This document shows positions 42,876-51,792 of a stretch of DNA of 64,000 nucleotides, piece by piece. The stretch comes from Cryptosporangium arvum DSM 44712 (lineage in GTDB: Bacteria > Actinomycetota > Actinomycetes > Mycobacteriales > Cryptosporangiaceae): positions 3,348,001 to 3,412,000 of the forward strand of contig NZ_KK073874.1 in the NCBI RefSeq assembly GCF_000585375.1. Direction: 5' to 3'. The stretch's first letter is position 1. Every line of letters starts with the position of its first letter. The translations under genes and the position numbers were made by a program. The notes beneath the pieces were generated by a model. That model ran no database searches, had not been told where the DNA came from, and saw only the letters and a list, made by a program, of their open reading frames with translations.

Positions 42876-45292
42876 CGGGCGCGCACCCACTCGTTCAGCT
42901 CCTTCCGGGATCGAATGTCCAGTTTCGTGTAGACGTGACGGAGGTGAGTCGTCACCGTGTGCGGCGACAAGCCGAGTTCGGACGCGATGCGGCGCACCGA
43001 GCCACCCCGCGCGGCGCTGTCGACGATCCGGCGTTCGGTAGGAGTGAGCGTCGGAGCACCGGTTCGCTCCGGCACGATCACATGTCCGTGAAGGCCGAGA
43101 TGCCATCGGATCCGCCATGCGTCCCGCTGCGCTCCCAGCGCGGTGAGCCGACCGTGGGCCTCTTCCATCAGCGCTGCCCCGGCGGTGTCTCCCGCGCCCA
43201 GCAGGACTGCTCCGTGGTCGGACAGCGCAGCCGCTTCGAGGAGCGGTCGCCCGAGCAGGTGCCAGCCGTGGCGTGCGCGTTCGAGCGAGCTCGCGTCCAC
43301 TCGTACTACTCCGTGGAGATGATCGGCCACGGTCACCGCCAGTACGTGGTTGCCGCTGCCGTCGAGGCGTGCGGCGGCCCGGTCGACGAGATCCTGGCCA
43401 GCCCGCTCGTAGCCGTTGATGCGGAGGGCCCGGCCGATCAGCACCTCGTCGGCCGGATCCAGCCAGGGCAGCGGCGACAGCGTGTCAGGGTCGATCGAGC
43501 GACGATCGGGCGCGATCGATCCCTGCGCGTCGTCCAGCAGGAAGTACCACCAGGCCCGGCGGCCTTCGGCCTCGCTTCCCGCCTCGACGTGCGAGCGGTC
43601 GAGGACCGCGCGCAACTCGTCGAACTCCGCCAGGGCGCCCTGGTGCAGGGCGACTTTGAGCCTCACCGAGAAGGCGATGGCCTGCAGTCGGTCGTGGACA
43701 CCCCACTCTCGCTGCGACTGGGTCGCCGCGAGAACCGCGGCGTCTTGAGCGTCGTCCAAATGGCCGAGAGCCAGATGCGCGAGCGCCCGCTCGCCGTGCA
43801 GGAACTGAGTAGCCAGGGGCTGGTCGGCCGTCGCGAGGTCGTCGAGCAGGCCGTGAACGCGTCGCAGACCCTCGTCGGGATCGCCGAGCACGGTGGTGAG
43901 GTGCGGACTCCAGATCATCTCTGGCATCCACTCGGCCGTCGGGGCACCAGAGCGGCGCCAGGTCGCATCGGCGAGCGCGGTCAGCGAAGCCGATCGCGTG
44001 TACTCGCCCCGGTAGAAATGCCGAATCGCGTCGCACGTCTGGAGGCGCGACAGCGCTTCGTCGTCACCACTGGCCCGAGCTTCTGCCAGTGCCGCCGGCA
44101 GCTGGGCGTCGACATCATGAACTCGGCCGAGGGTCGAGAGACACCGCATTCGGACACCGTGCAAACGCGCGCGGATCGTCAGGGGGACCCCGGGGATGGC
44201 TAGCGCGGTCGTGGCCAGCTCCAGGGCTCGCTGGGGTGTTCCTTCGAGGCGGGCCAGCCAGAGCAGCACCTGCGCTTCGACTTCGGCGCGGCCGCTCTCG
44301 GCGAACACCCGCTTCGCCAGCAGCCTGGCCTCGTCGACGCGGGAGGTCTGCCACAACAACGGCAGGAGCCGCCAGGCCAGGTCGGTGAGCTGCTCATCGG
44401 GATCGGTGAAGAGCGCCACCGCAGCGTTGCCGTAGTCAGCCGCCGCCTCGGGTTCGACGTCGACGAGCTCGTCCATCGCCTCGGTGAGGATGCTGATCGC
44501 CACGGAATCGCGGGGCCGAGCAGACGACATCGCGCGCTCGGCGGACAGCGTCGTAGTGCCGGTCCGTCGGCGCGCCAGGCGCAGTGCACCTCGCTCGAGA
44601 GCGGATCGTATGGACGGCGGAAGCTCCGCGTTCAACACCTCACGGTGGTAGGCGTTGCGCAGCACGTAGCGGCCGTCGTGGACCGCGGCGATCCGGCATT
44701 CGGACAGTGCATCAGCAGCAGACAGGCAGGTCCGGGGGGTCTCGTCGCTCAATTCGGCCAATTCATCGGCGGTAAGCGCGAAATCCGACGCGGCGAGCAG
44801 GCGCGCGATGAGCAGTTCCCGGCTGTCGAGCTGCTCGATGTGCCCCGAGGGCAACTCACTGCGTCCCGCGGAGGTCCGCACGATCCACGCCGGGGAGTCG
44901 TCCTCGGCGTGCGCCGCGGTATCCAGCCACTGCCGGGTGACCGCATCCAACGACTCTTCGTCATGTGCAACCAGCAGAACCCCGTCCAGCTCGTGGACCT
45001 GTCGCCGGATGGCACGAACGAGTCGGCGGGACGTGCGGACGGGAAGCCCGGCGGCGCCCATCAGCGGGACACCGGGCGGGTGACCGACCCGACGGAGCCC
45101 GCGGATGAGCGGGCCGAGTGCGAACGCGCGGAGCTGTGGGTCGGGCAGCAGGTCGACAACGAGCAAGCCGGCGTCACGCCCGGCTTGTGCCATGGGGCGC
45201 AGATCGTCATCCGGAGGCACGACGAGCACGCGCCCTCGGCCGTCGGTGAGGTCTCGAAGCAGAGCATTGAGGGCGTCGTCCGGGACGCTCAT
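42872..45292 (-). CDS. LuxR family regulator lacking a recognisable P-loop
   Basis: 806 residues from the ATG at 45292; an earlier start at 45319 is open. It resembles LAL proteins in size and in the helical middle and C-terminal LuxR HTH (LTPTERRIVDSAARGGSVRRIASELGLSPHTVTTHLRHVYTKLD). The N-terminal position of Walker A instead reads GRGRVLVVPPDDDLRPM with no GxxxxGK[ST]. A Walker B-like GVLLVAHDEESLD remains. It probably no longer binds ATP. It overlaps its downstream partner by 4 bases, and its own start overlaps the end of a decayed SDR. Confidence 0.82.
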   Translation of the reverse strand: MSVPDDALNALLRDLTDGRGRVLVVPPDDDLRPMAQAGRDAGLLVVDLLPDPQLRAFALGPLIRGLRRVGHPPGVPLMGAAGLPVRTSRRLVRAIRRQVHELDGVLLVAHDEESLDAVTRQWLDTAAHAEDDSPAWIVRTSAGRSELPSGHIEQLDSRELLIARLLAASDFALTADELAELSDETPRTCLSAADALSECRIAAVHDGRYVLRNAYHREVLNAELPPSIRSALERGALRLARRRTGTTTLSAERAMSSARPRDSVAISILTEAMDELVDVEPEAAADYGNAAVALFTDPDEQLTDLAWRLLPLLWQTSRVDEARLLAKRVFAESGRAEVEAQVLLWLARLEGTPQRALELATTALAIPGVPLTIRARLHGVRMRCLSTLGRVHDVDAQLPAALAEARASGDDEALSRLQTCDAIRHFYRGEYTRSASLTALADATWRRSGAPTAEWMPEMIWSPHLTTVLGDPDEGLRRVHGLLDDLATADQPLATQFLHGERALAHLALGHLDDAQDAAVLAATQSQREWGVHDRLQAIAFSVRLKVALHQGALAEFDELRAVLDRSHVEAGSEAEGRRAWWYFLLDDAQGSIAPDRRSIDPDTLSPLPWLDPADEVLIGRALRINGYERAGQDLVDRAAARLDGSGNHVLAVTVADHLHGVVRVDASSLERARHGWHLLGRPLLEAAALSDHGAVLLGAGDTAGAALMEEAHGRLTALGAQRDAWRIRWHLGLHGHVIVPERTGAPTLTPTERRIVDSAARGGSVRRIASELGLSPHTVTTHLRHVYTKLDIRSRKELNEWVRAR

Positions 45293-46020
45293 CGGAGCTG
45301 GGCGGCGGACAGTCGCCATAGCCGTTGGGCGTTCTCGGGATCCAGTGAATAGGCGGCGACCGACGCGGCCAGGCCGGCGGGTTGCTCAGGCCGGCGATGC
45401 CCGACGGTGGTCGCGGCGCCCTGCGCGGGCGGCTTGTCGCTGTTGAACGCGTTCACCGTTATCCCATCGGATTCCCAGCGTGCGGAGGCACGGACCGCGA
45501 AGAATTTCACGGTGGTTGTGGACTGCGCGTAGGCCAGCATGGGGTCGTACGGACGGAAGTCGAAGTCTATGTCGTCGAAAACCATCGGCGAGAACAGGTG
45601 CGTGCTCGAACCGGCCGCAACGACCCGGGCACCGCGTGCCGCGACCAAGGCGGGGCGCAGTCCGACGGTGAGTACGAAGTGCCCGAGGTAAATGGCTAAG
45701 AATCGTGCATCCCACCCGCGAAACGTGTTGGCTGGGGGCTCGCCATCGCCTCGGCGCTGCTGACGAGTAGGTGCAGCGGGCCGGACCGCCCATTGACGAA
45801 TGCCGTGATCGAGCCGCGGTCAGTGAGTTCCAGTGCCCGTACCTGGATACCTCGATTGTCGGTCTCGGCCGCGATGAGATTCGCGGCGCGGCAGCCGGCG
45901 TCGCGGATCGGCCAGCACCACCCGCGCGCCTCGACGGGCGAGCGTCCGGGCCGTCTCGACACCGATCCTGGAGGTGCCGCCGGTGATCAAGGCGCGCTTA
46001 CCGGTCAGGTCGACACCCTA
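45289..46020 (-). pseudogene. Decayed SDR oxidoreductase
   Basis: Minus-strand pieces reconstruct an SDR. LTGKRALITGGTSRIGVETARTLARRGARVVLAD (cofactor loop) lies in one frame. NLIAAETDNRGIQVRALELTDRGSI and LHLLVSSAEAMA lie in a second, where NNAG is replaced. AARGARVVAAGSSTHL...DPMLAYAQSTTTVKFFAV lies in a third, with the YxxxK lysine position changed to threonine. The end after GITVNAF is scrambled. At least two frameshifts and lost catalytic residues make it a pseudogene. Confidence 0.7.
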
Positions 46021-46199
46021 GCTCCACAGCTTCCTCACGCTCGGCATAACCGCGCGCTCCGAGCTGGCTGCCGCGCTGGCGCCCCCTTCTCGCGTCGATG
46101 CGCCTCCTCGCTGACGACTGTCGATGCCGGACTCTCGCCGGACGGAGGCCTGGCCCCGCTGGACCGAGCCGGACCAGGGTTGGCGTCCGTGAGGCCGTC

Positions 46200-46655
46200 T
46201 TACGTCGCGCGGATCTTCGCGGGCATTTGCAGAGGGGCGCCGAAGCGGTTGAACGCGTTGATCAGCGCCACTTGGACGACGAGCGCGCCGAGTTCTTCGT
46301 CGGTCATGACGTTGCGGACGCCGGCCCAGATTTCGTCGCTGACGCCGTGGGGGCTGAGGGTCGTGGCGGCCTCGGTGTATTCGAGTGCGGCCCGTTCGAC
46401 CGGTGTAAACAGGGCCGATTCGCGCCAGGCGACCAGTTGGTAGATGCGGTTCGGGGTCTCGCCGAGTTCGAGCGCTTCGTGGGTGTGCAGGTCGACGCAG
46501 TGCACGCAGTGGTTGATCTGTGAGGCGCGCAGCTTGACCAGTTCGCGGATGGTCGGGTCGAGCGGGGAGGTCCGGATGGCTTGTTCGGCGGTGTAGAGGG
46601 CTCGGGCTGCCTGGGGTGCTGCTTTCGGCAGGTTGAGGCGGGGCTGGACGTTCAC
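46200..46655 (-). CDS. Carboxymuconolactone decarboxylase/AhpD-like protein
   Basis: 151 residues. IRELVKLRASQINHCVHCVDLHTHEALELGE carries the E-x-n-CxxC-x3-H redox motif of AhpD-like alkylhydroperoxidases, and the rest is the all-helical CMD fold. It probably reduces peroxides or relays thiol reducing power. It overlaps the NmrA-like gene before it by 4 bases. The shared upstream operator faces an Rrf2 gene, so oxidative or thiol stress control is likely. Confidence 0.85.
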   Translation of the reverse strand: MNVQPRLNLPKAAPQAARALYTAEQAIRTSPLDPTIRELVKLRASQINHCVHCVDLHTHEALELGETPNRIYQLVAWRESALFTPVERAALEYTEAATTLSPHGVSDEIWAGVRNVMTDEELGALVVQVALINAFNRFGAPLQMPAKIRAT

Positions 46656-47400
46656 GTTGTCTCCAGAGTTGTGGTGGACCAGTCTTCAAAGGTCGTCCGG
46701 CCGAGACGGGCCGGACCGAGGGGGACGAGTGAGTCCGGCACGATCGGGACGCCGAAGTAGCCGGCCGCGGCGTCGGATCTGACGGGCCGGTGATCGCCGT
46801 GAGCGGCGAGGACCGGTGCGATTAAGCGGGTGAATGCTCCGCGTTCGGGACCCGCGATCTCGACGACGCTGTTGAGCGGGGCGGACGTGGCGACATCGGC
46901 GACCGTGGTGGCGACGTCGGCCGCGGCGATCGGCTGCAGGTCTGCGGTCGGGAGCACGATGACGCCGCCCTGGGCCGCGCCTGTGCCCATGGCGGTGAGG
47001 TTCTCGAAGAACTGGGTGGACCGCACGGTCGTAAATGGGACGCCCGAGTCGGCGACGAGCCGCTCCTGCGCCTTCTTGGCGTCTAAATAGCCCGGGTAGG
47101 AGAGCCGGTCGACGCCGACGATCGAGAGCACCACGTGGTGACGCACCCCGGCCTGGCGTTCGGCGTCGAGCAAGGTGTGGGTGGACGTGGTGAAGAAATC
47201 CATCACGACCTCGGGGTCGAACACCGCGCGGTTGGTCACGTCGATGACAACGTCCGCTCCGGCGACCGCGTCGGCGACACCTTCGCCGGTGGTCGTGTCG
47301 ACGCCGGTTTCCAGCGCGGCGGTCACCACGTCGTGGTCTCGCAGTAATGCGACCACTTTGGCCCGATGAGTCCGGTTCCACCGACGACGACGATGCGCAT
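46652..47400 (-). pseudogene. NmrA-like NAD(P)-binding protein with a one-base frameshift
   Basis: The natural start is the ATG at 47400 (MRIVVVGGTGLIG), but after ATC-GGG one base is missing at 47362-47364, so the Rossmann loop GGTGLIG-(A)K runs into a stop. The remaining 234 codons from a GTG at 47356 are intact and read like an NmrA/SDR-a5 protein (VVIDVTNRAVFDP, FTTVRSTQFFENL, EIAGPERGAF). If the deletion is real the enzyme lacks its cofactor loop. If it is a sequencing error this is a normal 249-residue gene. First in the operon with the AhpD-like gene. Confidence 0.65.
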
Positions 47401-47426
47401 CTTCAGCCCCTCAACTCGGATATTTC

Positions 47427-47460
47427 TTGTCCGTGATCGTACTCGGACAAACTTTGTCCG
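47427..47460. promoter_or_regulatory. Rrf2 operator with three half-sites
   Basis: A perfect 17-base palindrome CGGACAAACTTTGTCCG (47444-47460, 8-base arms around one base). A third half-site TTGTCCG (47427-47433) forms a second inverted repeat with CGGACAA, separated by 10 bases. It lies in the 85-base gap between the divergent NmrA-like and Rrf2 genes, the classic place for Rrf2-family control of both. Confidence 0.7.
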
Positions 47461-47485
47461 TGTCAAGTAGGCTGGCGCGGTGAAG

Positions 47486-47953
47486 ATGTCCGGCGGGGTC
47501 GAGTGGGGGCTGCACTGCTGCGTCGTGCTCTGCGGGGCGGGCGAGCCGGTGCCGGCGGCGAAGCTGGCGAAGTTGCACGACGTATCGCCCAGCTACCTGG
47601 CCAAACAGCTGCAGTTGCTGTCGAAGGCCGGGCTCGTGCGCTCGACGCAGGGGCAGTCCGGCGGCTATCGGCTGACCCGAGACGCGGCCGAGATCACGAT
47701 GCTGGACGTCGTCGAGGCGATCGACGGGCCGCAGCCGGCGTTCCGGTGCACGGAGGTGCGTCGGCGCGGGCCGATGGCCGTACCACCGGAGCGATGTGCG
47801 ACCCCGTGCCCGATCGCACGGGTCATGGACTCGGCCGATCGAGCCTGGCGGGAGTCCTTGCGCGTGGTGACGATCGCCGACCTCGCCGCCGAGGTCGACA
47901 CCACGACACCGCGCGAGTTGCTCGATCGAGCCCGCGCGTGGCTCTCCGCCTGA
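47486..47953 (+). CDS. Rrf2 family transcriptional regulator
   Basis: 155 residues from the ATG at 47486; a GTG two codons earlier is also possible. The winged helix GVEWGLHCCVVLCGAGEPVPAAKLAKLHDVSPSYLAKQLQLLSKAGLVRSTQGQSGGYRLTRD is typical of Rrf2. The cysteine set FRCTEV...ERCATPCPI lies where other members hold Fe-S clusters or sense redox state. It probably represses itself and the divergent NmrA-like/AhpD-like genes through the palindrome between them. Confidence 0.88.
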   Translation: MSGGVEWGLHCCVVLCGAGEPVPAAKLAKLHDVSPSYLAKQLQLLSKAGLVRSTQGQSGGYRLTRDAAEITMLDVVEAIDGPQPAFRCTEVRRRGPMAVPPERCATPCPIARVMDSADRAWRESLRVVTIADLAAEVDTTTPRELLDRARAWLSA

Positions 47954-48082
47954 ATCCAGCGATCGCGAGTGTCGGGCCGGACAGGGTGGCCCAGGTCAAG
48001 GTCCGGTGATCAGGTCCGGCTGCTGTCGGCGATATTGAACGGCCCACTGAGCAGGCCATCTGGTTGAGCCTCGGTCTCGGAC

Positions 48083-48579
48083 TTAAGGCGGCGGCGCCGT
48101 TAGCGCTGTGATCGCGTCACACAAGGCCGTGGTGTCTGCGATCGCTCGCCGGCAGTCGGCTTCGGTGAGAGTGAGTCGCTGGCCGAAACGGGCGGTGCTA
48201 GTGGCCCCCAGTGCGTCGAGAGCGACGACCTCGGGCGGAAGTGGTCCGCAGGCCGGGCAGAACCGGTGCTCCCCGAATACCGCGTACCGCACTCGGCAGC
48301 CGGCGCACTGCCGGATCCGGACGAGGTTCTCCTCGTTGATGCCAGGCAACGGAGCAGGGAAGAACGGCTTCGGCCGATAGGTCATCCGGACACTGACCAT
48401 CGACGATCCGCGGGACCGGATCGGTCGCTTGAACGCCTGCCCGAGCGCTTGACTGATCATCTGCGCCCCGACATCCGCGGCGGCGCGCTTGGCCCGGGCG
48501 AGCTGCTGCCGGGTCAGGAAATGGCTGTGGCCCTCGTGATGGCCGCAACGTGGTCGTCGCCGGGGATTGCGACGTTCAT
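48083..48579 (-). pseudogene. Zinc-ribbon protein with an N-terminal frameshift
   Basis: From an ATG at 48579 the frame reads MNVAIPGDDHVAAI and soon stops. In the neighbouring frame GHSHFLTRQQLARAKRAAADV continues to 48083, and that frame is open upstream to 48691 through unlikely sequence. The C-terminal part has a zinc ribbon (CAGCRVRYAVFGEHRFCPACGP) and a helical tail. The family is unknown to me. Either a frameshifted gene or a shorter gene starting internally. Confidence 0.4.
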
Positions 48580-48759
48580 CCGGACCCGGTCGCTGTCGCT
48601 GGAAGTGATGCGGGCACCGTCCGGTAGTCGGAAGCACCCAGCTTCGTTCCGCATGGGCTCGGTTGTGCCCGGTGTAAATCGGAAGTGACATTCAGTTACC
48701 GCCGCGAGCGGTCATCTGGTGCATCCGGCTGGACGCCCGGGCAGGACGGCCGGTGATCT

Positions 48760-49128
48760 TCAGGCCGACGCGGTGGCCTCCACCGGCGCGAGTGCGCGAG
48801 CAGCAGCAGCCAGCGCCTCGGGGACGATGCGGTAGTAAGCCCACTTGCCGCGCTGTGTGCGGGTGATCAGGCCGGCCTCGGCGAGCAGTTTCATGTGATG
48901 GGAGACGGTCGGCTGCGCGAGCCCGACGGGCGCGGTGAGGTCGCAGATGCAGGCCTCTCCGTCCGGGGACGCGGCGATCAGGGACACGAGCCGCACCCGC
49001 GTCGCGTCCCCGAGCGCCTTGAAGACCTTGGCCAGTGCCGCGGCGGCGTCCTCGTCGAGCGCTCCGCCGGTGACCGGCGAGCAGCACGCGGTGAACGCCA
49101 GCGGTAGCGGAACTGAGGTAGCGGCCAT
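48760..49128 (-). CDS. arsR: ArsR family arsenic-type repressor
   Basis: 122 residues. ArsR/SmtB winged helix with VFKALGDATRVRLVSLIAASP and GLAQPTVSHHMKLLAEAGLI. Cysteines C15 and C16 at the N-terminus and C60/C62 in EACICDL match the As(III) site layout of the corynebacterial ArsR (a CC pair near residue 15 plus one in helix 3). It is divergent from a flavoprotein/MFS pair, with an operator-like inverted repeat between. It should release DNA when arsenite or a similar thiol-reactive metalloid binds. Confidence 0.8.
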   Translation of the reverse strand: MAATSVPLPLAFTACCSPVTGGALDEDAAAALAKVFKALGDATRVRLVSLIAASPDGEACICDLTAPVGLAQPTVSHHMKLLAEAGLITRTQRGKWAYYRIVPEALAAAARALAPVEATASA

Positions 49129-49140
49129 GTCATCCAGTCT

Positions 49141-49166
49141 GACATCTCGGATTGACGGATGTCGAT
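49141..49166. promoter_or_regulatory. Candidate ArsR operator
   Basis: ATTGACGGATGTCGAT (49151-49166) is an imperfect palindrome with a 4-base centre and one mismatch, and GACATC (49141-49146) pairs with GATGTC (49158-49163). It lies 13 bases before the arsR start, in the divergent gap. Confidence 0.5.
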
Positions 49167-49218
49167 ACGAGCGGCAGGCTGATCGTATTCAAGTTCGTCG
49201 ATGTGGTGGAGGTGTGTG

Positions 49219-50541
49219 GTGTCTGATCTCCCGGTGGTCGTCGTCGGTGGAGGCCCGCAAGGGCTGGCCGCAGGGGCGTACCTGCTCGAGCGTGGTCTGA
49301 CGCCGCTGGTCCTGGAGGCCGGTCCGTCGCCTGCGCATGCGGTGAGCCAGTGGGCGCACGTCCGGCTGTTCTCCGGGTGGAACGAGCTGGTCGATCCGGC
49401 CGCCGCGCGTCTGCTGGAGCCGACCGGCTGGACCGCCCCGACCGAGGGCTACCCGACCGGCGGCGAGTGGATCGAGTCCTACCTCGCTCCCCTGGCCTCC
49501 GCGCTGGGCGACGTGGTGCGCGTCGGCGCACGAGTGACCGGCGTGTCCCGTAAGGGCCGCGACCGGCTGGTCGACGCGGGCCGGGACGAGCAGCCCTTCA
49601 CCGTGCACGTCGCCTACGCCGACGGGCGGGAGGAGAGGATCGACGCCCGCGCGGTGATCGACGCGTCCGGCACCTGGACCGCCCCCAACCCGGCGGGCGC
49701 CGATGGTCTCCCGGCGCTGGGCGAACGGGCTGCGGTCGAGGCAGGCCTCGTGACCTACCTTCCGCCGACGCCCGAGCAGGTCGAGCAGTTCGCGGGGAAG
49801 CACGTGGCCGTCGTGGGCGCGGGGCACTCGGCGATGACCGCGGTCATCCAGCTCGGTGCGCTCGCCGAAGCCCACCCCGGCACCCGAATTTCCTGGGTCG
49901 TGCGGCGTGGCGGCACCGGGATCTCCTTCGGTGGTGGGGCCGCCGATGAGCTTCCGCAGCGCGGCGCCCTCGGGCTGGGCGCGAAGGCAGCGGTCGACAA
50001 GGGCTTCGTCGAGCTGGTCACCGGGTTCCGCACCGACCGGATCACCGTCGCCGACGGCCGGTCGGTCCTCACCGACGAGAACGGCGTCGAGCTGGCACCG
50101 GCCGACTACGTGGTCGTGCTCACCGGTTTCCGGCCCGACCTGTCGTTCCTCTCCGAGATGCGCCTGGAATTGGACGCCACGTTGCAGGCGCCGGTGCGGA
50201 TCGCCGCCGAGGTCGACCCGAACCTGCACAGCTGCGGCGACGTCCGGGCCACCGGCGCGGCCGACCTGGCGCACCCGGAGAAGGACCTGTACCTCGTCGG
50301 GATGAAGTCCTACGGACGGGCGCCGACGTTCCTCGCGATGACCGGCTACGAGCAGGTCCGCTCGGTGACCGCCGCTTTGGCCGGGGACCACGAGGCCGCC
50401 GCACGCGTCGAACTGGTCCTGCCCGACACCGGGGTGTGCGGCGGGAGCGGCGCGTTCGACGATCCCGAGGCGGCCTCCGGTGGCTGCTGCGGCGCACCGG
50501 CGAGCCCGCAGATCGTCGAGCTGACCGTCGGCGCCCGCTGA
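49219..50541 (+). CDS. Flavin-dependent monooxygenase-like protein of arsenic-type cluster (ArsO-like)
   Basis: 440 residues from the GTG at 49219 (GGAGG 6 bases upstream); an ATG at 49201 would overlap that site. FAD loop VVVVGGGPQGLAAGAYLLERG, NADPH loop VAVVGAGHSAMTAVIQL, and VVLTGFRPD near the end. The tail holds unusual cysteines (VCGGSG, GGCCGAP), which could bind a metalloid. ArsO-type flavoproteins occur in actinobacterial arsenic-resistance operons with uncertain chemistry. It is divergent from arsR and 3 bases before an MFS exporter gene, so it is probably arsenic-inducible. Confidence 0.75.
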   Translation: MSDLPVVVVGGGPQGLAAGAYLLERGLTPLVLEAGPSPAHAVSQWAHVRLFSGWNELVDPAAARLLEPTGWTAPTEGYPTGGEWIESYLAPLASALGDVVRVGARVTGVSRKGRDRLVDAGRDEQPFTVHVAYADGREERIDARAVIDASGTWTAPNPAGADGLPALGERAAVEAGLVTYLPPTPEQVEQFAGKHVAVVGAGHSAMTAVIQLGALAEAHPGTRISWVVRRGGTGISFGGGAADELPQRGALGLGAKAAVDKGFVELVTGFRTDRITVADGRSVLTDENGVELAPADYVVVLTGFRPDLSFLSEMRLELDATLQAPVRIAAEVDPNLHSCGDVRATGAADLAHPEKDLYLVGMKSYGRAPTFLAMTGYEQVRSVTAALAGDHEAAARVELVLPDTGVCGGSGAFDDPEAASGGCCGAPASPQIVELTVGAR

Positions 50542-50544
50542 CCG

Positions 50545-51783
50545 ATGGCTCAGCGTCCAGCCCTGTCCTCCCGCCGTGAGATCGGCACCGCCTCGCGACG
50601 AGAACTGGGCTGGGCGCTGGGCGTCCTGTGCCTCACCGAGATCGTCTCCTGGGGCGTCCTCTACTACGCCTTCCCGGTGCTGGCCGCCGACATCACCGCC
50701 GACACCGGCTGGTCCACCGCGGCCATCACGGCCGCGTTCTCCGCCGGCCTCGTCGTCTCGGCCCTCGTCGGCATCCCGGTCGGACGCGTGATCCACCGGC
50801 ACGGGCCGCGTTGGCTGATGACCGGCGGCTCAGCGCTGGCGGTCACCGCCGTCGTGCTGCTCGCGGTCGCCCCGTCGTTCCCCCTGTTTCTCGCCGGGTG
50901 GCTCCTGGCCGGTGTCGCGATGTCGTGCGTCCTCTACGCCCCGGCGTTCGCGGCCGTCACCGTCTGGTTCGGACCTCGACGCGTCCGGGCACTGACCGCG
51001 ATCACGCTCGTCGCCGGGTTCGCCAGCACCGTCTTCGCGCCGCTGACCGCAGTGCTCGATCAGCACCTATGCTGGCGAGCCACGTATCTGGTGCTCGCGG
51101 GAGTGCTCGCCGTGCTGACCGTCCCGACGCACTGGTTCGGGCTCCGGCCGGCCTGGCCGAACACCGAACAGACCGAGAACACGACGTCGACCGACGACAC
51201 CCGGGCGAACAGTCGACCCGTGCGGCCGCTCGAGTTCTGGGTCCTGGCAGCGGCGTTCACCGTGAACACGGTCTGCCTCTACGCCGCCGTCATCAACCTC
51301 GTGCCGCTGCTGCACGGACGTGGTTACTCCCTCACCGCAGCCGCCTGGGTGCTCGGCATCGGCGGCGTCGGCCAGGTCCTCGGACGCCTCGCCTACGCAC
51401 CGCTGGTCCGCCGCACCGGTCTGACCGCGTGTACCCTCGCGGTCTTCACCACCGGCGCGGTCACCACCGGTGTGTTCGCCGTGCTGCCCGGACCGTATGC
51501 GGCCTTGATCGTGGTCGCCCTGATCGCGGGCAACGCCCGCGGCCTGGCCACACTGCTCTCGGCCACCGCCGTGTCCGACCGGTGGGGCACCGCCCGCTTC
51601 GCCCGCCTCAACGGCGTGTTCAACGCCCCGATGATGCTCGCGACGGCAGTGTCGCCGTTCATCGGTGCCTGGCTGGCGGGACCACTCGGCGGCTACCCCG
51701 AGGCCTTCGCCGCACTCGCCGTACTCGGGCTGGTGGCGGTCATGCTGGCCGCACGGCGTGCCCCCACTGAACCGCGCGGATAG
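50545..51783 (+). CDS. MFS transporter of the arsenic-type cluster
   Basis: 412 residues, twelve hydrophobic segments in two halves (about 25-195 and 230-405) around a polar loop (TEQTENTTSTDDTRANSRP). The MFS signature is visible as GRVIHRHGPRWLM between helices 2 and 3. It starts 3 bases after the flavoprotein stop. I infer that it exports a product of the flavoprotein or a metalloid species. No arsB, arsC or acr3 gene is present in this window. Confidence 0.85.
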   Translation: MAQRPALSSRREIGTASRRELGWALGVLCLTEIVSWGVLYYAFPVLAADITADTGWSTAAITAAFSAGLVVSALVGIPVGRVIHRHGPRWLMTGGSALAVTAVVLLAVAPSFPLFLAGWLLAGVAMSCVLYAPAFAAVTVWFGPRRVRALTAITLVAGFASTVFAPLTAVLDQHLCWRATYLVLAGVLAVLTVPTHWFGLRPAWPNTEQTENTTSTDDTRANSRPVRPLEFWVLAAAFTVNTVCLYAAVINLVPLLHGRGYSLTAAAWVLGIGGVGQVLGRLAYAPLVRRTGLTACTLAVFTTGAVTTGVFAVLPGPYAALIVVALIAGNARGLATLLSATAVSDRWGTARFARLNGVFNAPMMLATAVSPFIGAWLAGPLGGYPEAFAALAVLGLVAVMLAARRAPTEPRG

Positions 51784-51792
51784 CTCTGGTGG

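Noticed and set aside
42833-44203. 456-codon + strand open frame
   Set aside because: It is antisense to the P-loop-less LuxR gene; no domain or ribosome site.
49189-50802. 537-codon minus-strand open frame
   Set aside because: It is antisense to the flavoprotein and MFS genes, which have clear cofactor loops and ribosome sites.
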